This document shows, one piece after another, positions 1-6,734 of a stretch of DNA of 18,761 nt. Source of the DNA: Anaerolineae bacterium (lineage in GTDB: Bacteria > Chloroflexota > Anaerolineae > JAAYZQ01); the NCBI GenBank assembly GCA_016926595.1, contig JAFGOG010000058.1, forward strand, positions 1 to 18,761, in the 5' to 3' direction. Positions within the stretch are counted from its first letter, which is position 1. Each line of letters starts with the position of its first letter. The notes beneath the pieces are model-generated. The model did not search any database. It saw nothing but the letters and a program-made list of their open reading frames with translations, and was not told the origin of the DNA. The position numbers and the translations under genes were made by a program.

Positions 1-41
1 GGCCGGTCTCGGTTCGCGAGCTGCGGCGCTCATCTGGCCGT

Positions 42-1712
42 TCACCCCCGCCGCAAGCGGCGGGGCTCTCCGGCTTTTTCCCGTAGATGCTCATATTGCG
101 CCCTGGGATTGCCGCTACTGGCATGATAGGTCCAGAGAATGGTCGCCAGGGGGAACGGCAGCGTATCGAGCCAATCGGTAAAACGCTCGCCGCGCAGCTG
201 TACCCGCGCAATCTGCGCCAGTTGCGCGCGCACTTGCCGGTGTTGTTGGGGATGGTCCCACAGCTCCTGCTCCAGGGCGCGGAGTTTGGCCGCCACGGTG
301 CGCAGCAGCGTTTCCGTCCCCAGCAGCTGCTGCTGGGTCGCATAGTCAGGCAGGAAAAGCTGCGCGCGGCCCAGCGCCCGTTTCGAGATAGCAGGCACCG
401 CGGTGTGCACGGTGGCCTGTTCCCGGATAGCCAGGCCGAGGGGCGTATTGAGAAAACGCGCGACATACTCGGCTTGCGCCACCTGGGGGTCGAGCACAAG
501 CTGAAGATAGACTTGGTCAGGCGCGAGGTCGGAATACGAGACGACCGCCTCGCCCTGCCCACCCCGTGGGAGATAGACGCAGTTGGGGCGTTCAGCGAAA
601 CCCGGCGGTATGGAGGGCAGTACCGGGTTGATTCTGGCCACTGTGCCAAGCGGCACTCCGCGCAGGCCCAATCGCTGGGCCATCCGTTCGACCCGGTCCG
701 CGGCTGCCAGCGCCGGGTATCCACCGTAGTCCGCGGGCGCGACCAGCCGCCCCAGGCCGGCATCCGCTCCTGATCTCCGGGTATGCACGTTCTCCAGCAG
801 GACCGCGTTGCGTTGGGGACTGTCCGCTATCTGACCGACAAACCACTGCTGGACAGCTCCGCGTCTGATGAAGACGAGGCTTACTGTCGACGGCATGCCA
901 GGGAAGAGCAGGTCCGGTATGGCCAGCACCGCATGGATCGCCAGCCCCAACTTGGGCAGTGCCGCCAGCGCCCCACGGCTGCGCCCACCGACCAGGCGGT
1001 CCGTCGGCAGGAATACTACGGCCTCCCCGTCCGAGTGCAGCATGGTGCAGGCCTTTAACAGCAGCATGAAGCCTTCTTCATCGCGGACCCGGAGCGGCCT
1101 CTGCCCGGTTTGGGTCCGCCATTCTCGCCGAGGCATGGCGCCAGGCAAGCACGAGACGACCAGATCAAATCGACCTGCGATGGCGTCGAGCAAGTCAAAC
1201 GCTTCCCCAAACTGCCACGCGATATCGTAATCACGACCCACGAGTTGGGCCAGCTCGAGATCATCAAGGCTGTGGGTGATACCGACACCGCTGGTGATTA
1301 GCCGCTTTTCTGCCAGGGCGGCGAGCAGGACCCCGTTGCCACACCACGGATCCAGGGCGCGGACCGGAGGGCGGCCCGCGAGGTAGGAGTTCAGGAAGTC
1401 GACCAGCTCGAGCGGGATACGCTCCCCCTCGTCCACGTCATCCAAGGTGGCATAGAGGGCGTTCAGGTGTTGCCACCCGACGTCGATTCCCCGGTCACGG
1501 GCGGTCTTCAGCACGGTGAGGGGATCGCAGCTGTCGCCAGCCGCCTCTATCTCGTGGACCAGCGCCCACAGTCGGTCACTCTCGGGGAAATCGTGTAGCC
1601 AACGTCTTGGTTTTATCGGACTACCTCCGGCCATGCAGGAGTGGTGTCGGACGCGGATGAGCCCGTATGCGCCGCCGTACACAAACTCGCGGTCGCGCCC
1701 AGAAACAGGCAC
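42..1712 (-). CDS. Degenerate, C-terminally truncated N6-adenine methylase-like protein with an S-like half
   Basis: The N-terminal half resembles an HsdM-type N6-adenine methyltransferase. A SAM-binding motif I, LDPWCGNGVLL, lies at residues 120-130. Where the catalytic NPPF/Y motif should follow FDLVVS there is CLPG (residues 188-191), so the asparagine and first proline are missing and methylation is doubtful. From about residue 350 the protein looks like half of a type I specificity subunit, with a TRD-like stretch and then a helical segment. It ends QYEHL followed by 13 residues (REKAGEPRRLRRG) encoded by a GC hairpin. From memory, relatives continue past QYEHL with a further helical segment, so the 3' end appears cut off. 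The frame opens with GTG at 1712, preceded by only a weak GAG eight bases upstream. ATG at 1634 is an alternative, without a clear ribosome site. It is the last gene of the minus-strand cluster, 23 bp after the Abi_C gene. Whether it is still functional, for example as a DNA-binding partner, is unknown. Confidence 0.7.
   Translation of the reverse strand: MPVSGRDREFVYGGAYGLIRVRHHSCMAGGSPIKPRRWLHDFPESDRLWALVHEIEAAGDSCDPLTVLKTARDRGIDVGWQHLNALYATLDDVDEGERIPLELVDFLNSYLAGRPPVRALDPWCGNGVLLAALAEKRLITSGVGITHSLDDLELAQLVGRDYDIAWQFGEAFDLLDAIAGRFDLVVSCLPGAMPRREWRTQTGQRPLRVRDEEGFMLLLKACTMLHSDGEAVVFLPTDRLVGGRSRGALAALPKLGLAIHAVLAIPDLLFPGMPSTVSLVFIRRGAVQQWFVGQIADSPQRNAVLLENVHTRRSGADAGLGRLVAPADYGGYPALAAADRVERMAQRLGLRGVPLGTVARINPVLPSIPPGFAERPNCVYLPRGGQGEAVVSYSDLAPDQVYLQLVLDPQVAQAEYVARFLNTPLGLAIREQATVHTAVPAISKRALGRAQLFLPDYATQQQLLGTETLLRTVAAKLRALEQELWDHPQQHRQVRAQLAQIARVQLRGERFTDWLDTLPFPLATILWTYHASSGNPRAQYEHLREKAGEPRRLRRG
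46..65. repeat. GC-rich hairpin, possible IS200/IS605-type end remnant
   Basis: CCCCGCCGC (46-54) is followed by AA and GCGGCGGGG (57-65), a nearly perfect palindrome. On the minus strand it is preceded by GCCGGAGAG and followed by GTGAAC. That layout resembles the subterminal hairpin at the right end of IS200/IS605 elements (a GAAGCCCC-loop-GGGG-TTCA-like pattern, from memory of the family). The minus strand has no T-run after it. On the plus strand a T5 run lies ten bases after the stem, so a plus-strand terminator is the main alternative. No transposase is visible in the window. It coincides with the truncated end of the neighbouring methylase-like gene. Confidence 0.4.
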
Positions 1713-1735
1713 TGGACAAGCTCAAGCAGTAGCCG

Positions 1736-2521
1736 CTAAGTGCCTGGCACCCGCGACTGCTGTGACTTTCTGTCCTCCCAAGTCGCGACAAGGAAGGAGG
1801 CCATGCTGCCAGCGAGGTTCACCGCCAGCTCAGCGTGGCGCGGCGCCGGCTTCACTGCCAGCCGGCTTTTCCCGTGCGCATCGCTCAGGCGATTGCGCAG
1901 GGCTCCCAGTCCTTCTACAACCGACTGGCAACTACCCAGGATTTGGCGAAAGACCTTTTCCGTATGCTGGCTCGGCGCCAGGTTGAGTTGCTCTGCGACC
2001 AAACCATAGATCTTGGGCAATTCGCTCTCACCACCATACTCGACCCCACTTTCATCGAGGATGTGTTTGCAAACGGTCTCCAATAAAGTGCGTGCTGCCG
2101 TGATCGCCCCCTCTGGGTCGTCAGTGCGCCGCTCTAACGCTTTTAGCCAGGCTTCTTGCACGTAGGCCGAGTCTACATTGACCAGCGCTGCCGAAACCAA
2201 GGCATCGACTGGCATTGTGGCCCCTGTTTCAAGAAGGCTCAAAAGCGGTTCGAACTCCTGCTGCAGGAACTCGCGGCGTTCCTGGTAGTGCTTGAACTTG
2301 GGTTGGATAAAGGCCCAGAACTCGCTCAACTGCCGGCAAGTATGAACAAATGAAGGCAGCTTGAGCTTTGCCAGAGGGGTTATCAGCAGTTCCAGCCGCA
2401 AGACTCTATACTCGGTGTGATCAGCTTCCCTGCCAGTCGCGCAGGCGACAAGCAGGTCCTTGAGAGCCTGCACTTTGGTCAGTGATTCCTGCGCGGTCAA
2501 GTTGCCTTCTATTTGAGCCAT
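1736..2521 (-). CDS. Abi_C (abortive infection C-terminus) protein, HEPN-like
   Basis: This 261-residue protein has a helical N-terminal part (about 1-125) and a C-terminal region (about 126-250) matching the Abi_C family often seen in defence islands. Recognisable stretches are DPEGAITAARTLLETVCKHI, LPKIYGLVAEQLNLAPSQH and GALRNRLSDAHGK. The last contains R209-N-R211-L-S-D-A-H216, which fits the RX4-6H pattern of HEPN ribonucleases, so RNA cleavage is a reasonable but unproven guess. The start is well supported: AGGAG (2535-2531) lies nine bases before ATG 2521. It follows the PD-(D/E)XK gene by 36 bp and precedes the degenerate methylase by 23 bp, so it is probably co-transcribed with both. 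By analogy with abortive infection systems it would act in the cytoplasm and stop growth of infected cells. The trigger cannot be read from the sequence. Confidence 0.8.
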   Translation of the reverse strand: MAQIEGNLTAQESLTKVQALKDLLVACATGREADHTEYRVLRLELLITPLAKLKLPSFVHTCRQLSEFWAFIQPKFKHYQERREFLQQEFEPLLSLLETGATMPVDALVSAALVNVDSAYVQEAWLKALERRTDDPEGAITAARTLLETVCKHILDESGVEYGGESELPKIYGLVAEQLNLAPSQHTEKVFRQILGSCQSVVEGLGALRNRLSDAHGKSRLAVKPAPRHAELAVNLAGSMASFLVATWEDRKSQQSRVPGT

Positions 2522-2557
2522 TGCCTGACGCTCCTAAAGGTGCATGTCCACTCGATG

Positions 2558-3451
2558 CTATGTGGCCGTTAACTCTTGGATGGCCTTTGGTGCGCCGGCA
2601 GTTGCCTGTCGCAGAAACTCGATGATGCACTCGAACTGCTCGTCCTTGTTCAGCGCGAAAAAGTGACAGGCCTCGAGGTCCAGATACCGCTCGTACTTTC
2701 GCGGCCTGTTCCCCTTGTTGCCTTCGAACGCTATCACCAATGGCAGACCATAGCGGACACCGAAGAAATAGTCTTCAAGCAAGTAGAACCCGCGCCAGGA
2801 CCAGCCAGCAGTACGAGTAAACTTGACCTTGGGCAGCACTTCTGTTAGTGCGGCTTCCATCATGTCTGTCAAAATCAGCATGGCAGGTATACCCTCGATA
2901 TATTCCCACTTGACCTTTTTGAGGCTCATTCTCTTTTCCTCCAAGAACCCTTGTAGACTGTCAGCGATGTACCGGCAGACCTTGTCGCGCAGGTCCGCCG
3001 CGGCGAGCCAGTTGTACACCTGGTACCAGCATAGGTGATGATACTCCGAGGCCGGAAGCGTCGTGCCCAGCGCGGAGCTTTTCGAACGGGACAGCAGCAC
3101 CAGGCGGGTGTTTGCCAGCCCCGATCTCTGCAATTGCATTTTGTAGGCTTCAAGCTGCCCTGCACCCAGCGGAGAGTCGTGCTTGACCTCGATATAGACG
3201 AGCGTATCCACTCCCCTGATCTCGATATCCGGTATTCCGATTTCCGTGGCCACCTGTGTCGAGATGACAACGGTCGTCGGGTCCTGAAACCAGGTATCGT
3301 GTTCTGCCCCGCAAAGGAGATTGACTAACTCTAGCCCAAGGGGAGTGCTGCGTTCAAGAAGTAGCCTCACCACGAAAACCAGGGCTTCGGTCAGGTAGTT
3401 TTCTTCGGAGGCGGCGAACCTGGACAGATGGGAGAACACGTTTGCGATCAT
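2558..3451 (-). CDS. PD-(D/E)XK nuclease family protein (PDDEXK_4-like)
   Basis: A 297-residue protein with a clear restriction-endonuclease fold signature: GIPDIEI (residues 72-78) supplies the metal-binding acidic residue, IEVKHD (87-92) the ExK motif, and QLEAY (99-103) the downstream Q-containing helix. The key residues D75, E88 and K90 are intact, so DNA cleavage is plausible. The family is common beside restriction and abortive infection genes. The remaining two thirds (about 110-297) hold no motif I recognise; HFFALNKDEQFECIIEFLR near the end looks like a compact C-terminal domain. AAGGAC (3463-3458) six bases before ATG 3451 supports the start. It follows the unknown 262-residue gene by 31 bp and precedes the Abi_C gene by 36 bp. 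It could be a stand-alone DNA effector or the effector half of a pair with one of those neighbours. Confidence 0.78.
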   Translation of the reverse strand: MIANVFSHLSRFAASEENYLTEALVFVVRLLLERSTPLGLELVNLLCGAEHDTWFQDPTTVVISTQVATEIGIPDIEIRGVDTLVYIEVKHDSPLGAGQLEAYKMQLQRSGLANTRLVLLSRSKSSALGTTLPASEYHHLCWYQVYNWLAAADLRDKVCRYIADSLQGFLEEKRMSLKKVKWEYIEGIPAMLILTDMMEAALTEVLPKVKFTRTAGWSWRGFYLLEDYFFGVRYGLPLVIAFEGNKGNRPRKYERYLDLEACHFFALNKDEQFECIIEFLRQATAGAPKAIQELTAT

Positions 3452-3482
3452 CGGACTGTCCTTATACAGACAGTATTGACAT

Positions 3483-4271
3483 TCAGCCGTTCACAGAGCT
3501 TCTCCACGGCTGCCCTGGTCCTACAGCCTGCTGCAGTTCAATAACTCGCTCATCAGCTGTTGAGAACAGGAACGCTCGATCGAAAGGGATATCATACATA
3601 CAGGATGCAGTCTCCTCGGGAATGCCCATGTCGGACGATATTCTCCCTTGATGGATTACAAGCACGAGCCAGACGGAGTCAAAAGATTGCCGATACGCCT
3701 TTGCGTCGAGTCTTTTGGCATCGATCGCGGCCTGGACTTGTTCTGGAGCCAGTATCCCCTCCCAGCCGGCGTCATCAACACCCCAACTGCTCCGTGTGAA
3801 CTTGCTCGAGCGGGCAATGCCCAGGTGGACAAGTTCGACGGGAACCTCTCCATACGGGTGTTCAATCCGCCGCACCAATGTGCACGAGTCTGGCTCGGGG
3901 AGATATCGGTCAACGAGGTCTACAATTCTTGCGGCCAACGGGCCTGCCGACCGTTGGGATAGGTGGTGACGTGGATGGAAAAAGAGCGAAACGACGACGA
4001 AAGGCCATCCTCTCTGCTTCCAAAGCCTTTCCGCCTCAAAGGCAACCTGGGCCCATCCGCCCTCTCGGGCCTGCCTGGGAACCTCTCCCGGAGGTGCCTC
4101 TCTAAAAAGCTCGGTAACCTCTATTCCAACAAGCCCCTCTGGCGCCAGGCCGCGAAAGTCAGGACCCTCATCTTCCTTGAGGTCCGGGATGAGATCTGGT
4201 CTGCCGACGACCTCAAGGAAATGCTCCACGAATATCCTCTCGCGTTCTTTTTGCCGCCGCCTCTGATCCAT
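3483..4271 (-). CDS. Unrecognised protein with a nuclease-like GPDF...GIEVTE core
   Basis: I do not recognise a named family for this 262-residue protein. An acidic-hydrophobic arrangement, EDEGPDFRG (residues 33-41) then GIEVTELF (49-56), has the spacing of a PD-(D/E)XK core, with threonine in place of the usual lysine (E51-V-T53). It may therefore be a divergent or inactive nuclease fold. WPFVVVSLFF could be a following core strand. The start is set at ATG 4271, with GGAAG ten bases upstream and 29 bp after the previous stop. The frame stays open to 4454, but those upstream codons overlap the HEPN gene in another frame and have a low-complexity composition. It sits between the HEPN (ApeA-like) and PD-(D/E)XK genes, both about 30 bp away, so it is part of the same transcript. 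A role in defence is inferred from context only. Confidence 0.65.
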   Translation of the reverse strand: MDQRRRQKERERIFVEHFLEVVGRPDLIPDLKEDEGPDFRGLAPEGLVGIEVTELFREAPPGEVPRQAREGGWAQVAFEAERLWKQRGWPFVVVSLFFHPRHHLSQRSAGPLAARIVDLVDRYLPEPDSCTLVRRIEHPYGEVPVELVHLGIARSSKFTRSSWGVDDAGWEGILAPEQVQAAIDAKRLDAKAYRQSFDSVWLVLVIHQGRISSDMGIPEETASCMYDIPFDRAFLFSTADERVIELQQAVGPGQPWRSSVNG

Positions 4272-4300
4272 CTCGTTTGCGCTTCCTGCCAAAGCACAGG

Positions 4301-5362
4301 TTAGCCCGCGCTCTGTCCTCGCTTCAGTAGCCCCTTCTGCCCCAACACCAACGCATTTCTCAGATACGAGCCCGGAAACGGAATCTTGACCTGCCAGGCC
4401 TCGCCCCACCGCTGATTCTCGCACCACGCTTGCAGGTCCTCCGAGGAGGACCAAATCTGAGAGTTAGCAGCAATCACGAGGCACAGCAAGACAGCAATAC
4501 GATCAGTTGCCTCAAGAAGCCCTGGAGTGATTCTTGCCGCTTTTTTCTCACTCCCATGCACGATGCCGCTTCTACCCGAGTAGAAGTGCTTCAGCATGCG
4601 GCTGGTCTGCTGCCGTAAGTTTGGGTCTCCCGACAATATGAAGGCAGCCCTCTCGGATAGCGACTGGGTCACAGCCTCGGACTCGCTGAGAATAAGCAGT
4701 GACTCGAGCGCGATGGCCGTCTTCACTACCGCTGCCGGGGTGCGTGGCTCCAGGCGGGAGTCAAAAAGCCAATCCAGAGACAGGAGGATACGTCTGGCAA
4801 TATTGCTCTTCGACCAGACGCATTCTGCCAGTGCATCGAATCCACAACGAGAGAGCCTGCTGCTGAATCGCTCGTCTACGACTATTCCCGGAGCCACAGG
4901 GGTTGGTTGTGCTCTGGACCGAAGGTACCGGAGTCCGGGACTCATAATGAGATCGGTCTCACTTCGGGGCCTTGAGCTGATACCCAGTCTGCGGTGCAAT
5001 TTCGGCCTGTCGACGGCTAGAGTCGAGGAGAGGACCACAACTCGCTCCAGTGCACCTGCTATCCGCTCGGCTTCCTCGGCTATATCTTGTGGGTCGCCTG
5101 GGCAGTAGACCTCCATCACGGTGTGGCCGGCCAGACTCCTGGCTCTCTGAACGTAGAAGTTATTCTCCCACGAGTGGCGAGCAAAGACGTTTCTCTTTCG
5201 TATATGCTCTGCCAACTCGTTGGCTTCCTCAATGGTCAATAGCCGGAGATTGCCCAAGTCCGCAAAGTGGAGAGCAACCTGTGCGCTCAGCATCCAAGAA
5301 GTTCGAAGATACCGTGAGGATTGTAGTGTTTCCACTGACACCGCATTACCTTGGAACATCAT
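4301..5362 (-). CDS. ApeA-like HEPN domain protein
   Basis: In this 353-residue protein the C-terminal half resembles the ApeA-like HEPN domain: SLDWLFDSR (residues 195-203), TPAAVVKTAIALESLLI (208-224), TQSLSERAAFILS (232-244) and FYSGRSGIVHG (260-270). R264-S-G-I-V-H269 is an RX4H motif, the catalytic signature of HEPN ribonucleases, so a toxic RNase role is plausible. The N-terminal half (about 1-180) is not recognisable and may be the sensor part. The start is ATG 5362 or the adjacent ATG 5359; GAGGG lies about eight bases upstream. A further upstream ATG is closed by a TAA before this start. It follows hsdS by 36 bp and precedes the unknown nuclease-like gene by 29 bp. By family it would act in the cytoplasm on RNA, possibly activated during phage infection; the trigger is unknown. 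Confidence 0.75.
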   Translation of the reverse strand: MMFQGNAVSVETLQSSRYLRTSWMLSAQVALHFADLGNLRLLTIEEANELAEHIRKRNVFARHSWENNFYVQRARSLAGHTVMEVYCPGDPQDIAEEAERIAGALERVVVLSSTLAVDRPKLHRRLGISSRPRSETDLIMSPGLRYLRSRAQPTPVAPGIVVDERFSSRLSRCGFDALAECVWSKSNIARRILLSLDWLFDSRLEPRTPAAVVKTAIALESLLILSESEAVTQSLSERAAFILSGDPNLRQQTSRMLKHFYSGRSGIVHGSEKKAARITPGLLEATDRIAVLLCLVIAANSQIWSSSEDLQAWCENQRWGEAWQVKIPFPGSYLRNALVLGQKGLLKRGQSAG

Positions 5363-5398
5363 TACGTTGGCCCTCGCGCGCCACTGTTCATCTCTTTC

Positions 5399-6571
5399 CT
5401 ATCCACTATCCAGCTCCCCCCGAAACGCCCGCTCCAGCACGGCCGGCAGCAGCGCGTACAGCTCTGCCTGCGTAGCCTCCTGCAGGACGCGTAGTTCGTC
5501 CACATGGGCCTGTACCTGGTCCAGGTAGGCGATAACGCCGTGCTGTTCAAGCAGGCTTGGGACAGGAATGCGCAGCGCTCTTAGCGTATCACCCGGCAAG
5601 TTCGGGAAGGTACTTCCTCTGGCCTCAGCCAGGACCATCTTGGTCTGGTGTTGAAGGTAATAGTACAGGTAGTCGGGAATGCATATTGATCGATGTGGAG
5701 TCAACGCGGCCAAGCCGCGGCCGATGCAGTAGACCCTGTCCGCCCAATTCATCCTTCCAGTCGTAGCGCCTCTCACGCAGATAAGAATGTCGCCAGGCTT
5801 GCACACCTTTGTCGGGCTGGTTGTCCATTGAACGGACGTAGGATGCTTAGACCCGAACTCACTTGGGCCATTGAGTAGCGGTAGCCCTTCGCCATCCCGG
5901 TTGTACGTATCTCCTGGCGGACTTTGCCCCATATTCACGGGTGCAACCTCGTCCAGTGACTTTTCAGGCCATGTTTCCTTTTCGGCTTGAGCGAACATCC
6001 TCGCCAAGACGGCCGGGAGGAGTCCACTCGCCTCCTCCCTCGCCCTCTCCCGCAGCCCCCGCGCCTCGGCGATCTGCCCCGCCAGTTCCTCGACGCGGGC
6101 CACGATGCGGCGCTGCTCGGGGAGGGGCGGAAGAGGAATTTTCATCGCCAAGAATCGTGCTTGCTTGAGTCGGTTCCGACTGGTCGGTGTGCTTCCGCTG
6201 CTCAACCCCAGCGCTTCCCGCCAGGCCTGCTCGCGTGAAAAATACAACCACAGGAATTGTGGAACGATGCGCTCTCGATCCAGTTCGAAGCAGGGAAATT
6301 CATTCGACACGTAGCAGCCTGCGTGCTCTTGTTGGACCACGGCAAAGGAACCCTTCCAGGCAAAGAGGCGATTGTAAACAAAGTCGCCTGGGTTCACCGC
6401 GAACAGAGCAGTTGCCCGGATTTCGCTGCCCAGTTTCTCCTCTTTGACATAGAGTCCTTTGGCGTACCAGTGAGCGCCGAGAAGCCGATACATCCTGGAG
6501 TTGTCGATCCGCTCCGGGCGCGACACCTCCCTGGCGACAGTACCAACTGCAGCTATTAGCCAATCGCTCAC
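5399..6571 (-). CDS. hsdS: Type I restriction-modification specificity subunit HsdS
   Basis: HsdS gives a type I restriction-modification complex its DNA target: two target-recognition domains (TRDs) each read half of a bipartite site and are spaced by long helices. The protein shows this layout: TRD1 (about 1-150), the signature IPLPPLPEQRRIV (145-157) leading into helix CR1 (157-200), TRD2 (about 200-340), and IPVPSLLEQHGVIAYL (335-350) leading into a second helix up to residue 385. Its 390 residues are within the usual size for a complete two-TRD subunit. The start is GTG 6571, strongly supported by GGGAGG (6583-6578) six bases upstream. It is separated from the DUF3800 gene by 113 bp that hold the plus-strand small RNA and its promoter, the longest gap within the operon. 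Its partners hsdM and hsdR lie upstream. The target sequence cannot be predicted by eye. Confidence 0.95.
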   Translation of the reverse strand: MSDWLIAAVGTVAREVSRPERIDNSRMYRLLGAHWYAKGLYVKEEKLGSEIRATALFAVNPGDFVYNRLFAWKGSFAVVQQEHAGCYVSNEFPCFELDRERIVPQFLWLYFSREQAWREALGLSSGSTPTSRNRLKQARFLAMKIPLPPLPEQRRIVARVEELAGQIAEARGLRERAREEASGLLPAVLARMFAQAEKETWPEKSLDEVAPVNMGQSPPGDTYNRDGEGLPLLNGPSEFGSKHPTSVQWTTSPTKVCKPGDILICVRGATTGRMNWADRVYCIGRGLAALTPHRSICIPDYLYYYLQHQTKMVLAEARGSTFPNLPGDTLRALRIPVPSLLEQHGVIAYLDQVQAHVDELRVLQEATQAELYALLPAVLERAFRGELDSG

Positions 6572-6589
6572 TAAACGCCTCCCAAAAAC

Positions 6590-6619
6590 TTGACAAGTGT
6601 ATACAAAATGTGGTACAAT
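6590..6619 (+). promoter_or_regulatory. Strong sigma-70-type promoter for the DUF3800-linked small RNA
   Basis: TTGACA (6590-6595), an 18-base spacer and TACAAT (6614-6619) are close to the bacterial consensus. A TG one base before the -10 box makes it an extended -10 promoter. It points right, against the surrounding operon, and nothing but the small structured RNA follows it. Initiation is expected near 6626. It lies just upstream, in the opposite orientation, of the hsdS ribosome binding site. Confidence 0.8.
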
Positions 6620-6625
6620 GGCTTT

Positions 6626-6734
6626 GTCTGGGGACGAAACTCGGCTCCATGCCGTGTGATTGTCGGACTGCGGTCACGACAATCCTATATCCCCAGCGAT
6701 TCTTTTAAAGCCGCTAACAACAGCGGCTTTTTTT
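6626..6734 (+). ncRNA. Structured small RNA adjacent to the DUF3800 gene (DUF3800 RNA-like)
   Basis: A complete small transcription unit of about 109 nt, with the promoter directly upstream and an intrinsic terminator at the end. P1 pairs CTGGGG (6628-6633) with CCCCAG (6691-6696). It encloses two hairpins: CGGC/GCCG (6642-6645 with 6651-6654, loop TCCAT, extended by AC/GT beyond one mismatch), and GATTGTCG/CGACAATC (6658-6665 with 6677-6684). The second continues as GAC/GTC around a TGCG tetraloop with one bulged A. The result is a three-way junction followed by the terminator. No start codon with a ribosome site or sensible ORF occurs on this strand. Structured RNAs beside DUF3800 genes (the DUF3800 RNA motifs) have been reported from comparative genomics. 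I cannot say which motif class this one belongs to. Its 3' part is antisense to the last codons of the DUF3800 gene. The function is unknown; it may guide, bind or neutralise the protein. Confidence 0.8.

Noticed and set aside
4272..4454. N-terminal extension of the unknown 262-residue protein
   Set aside because: The extra codons overlap the HEPN gene in another frame, whereas ATG 4271 has a ribosome site and sits 29 bp after the HEPN stop.
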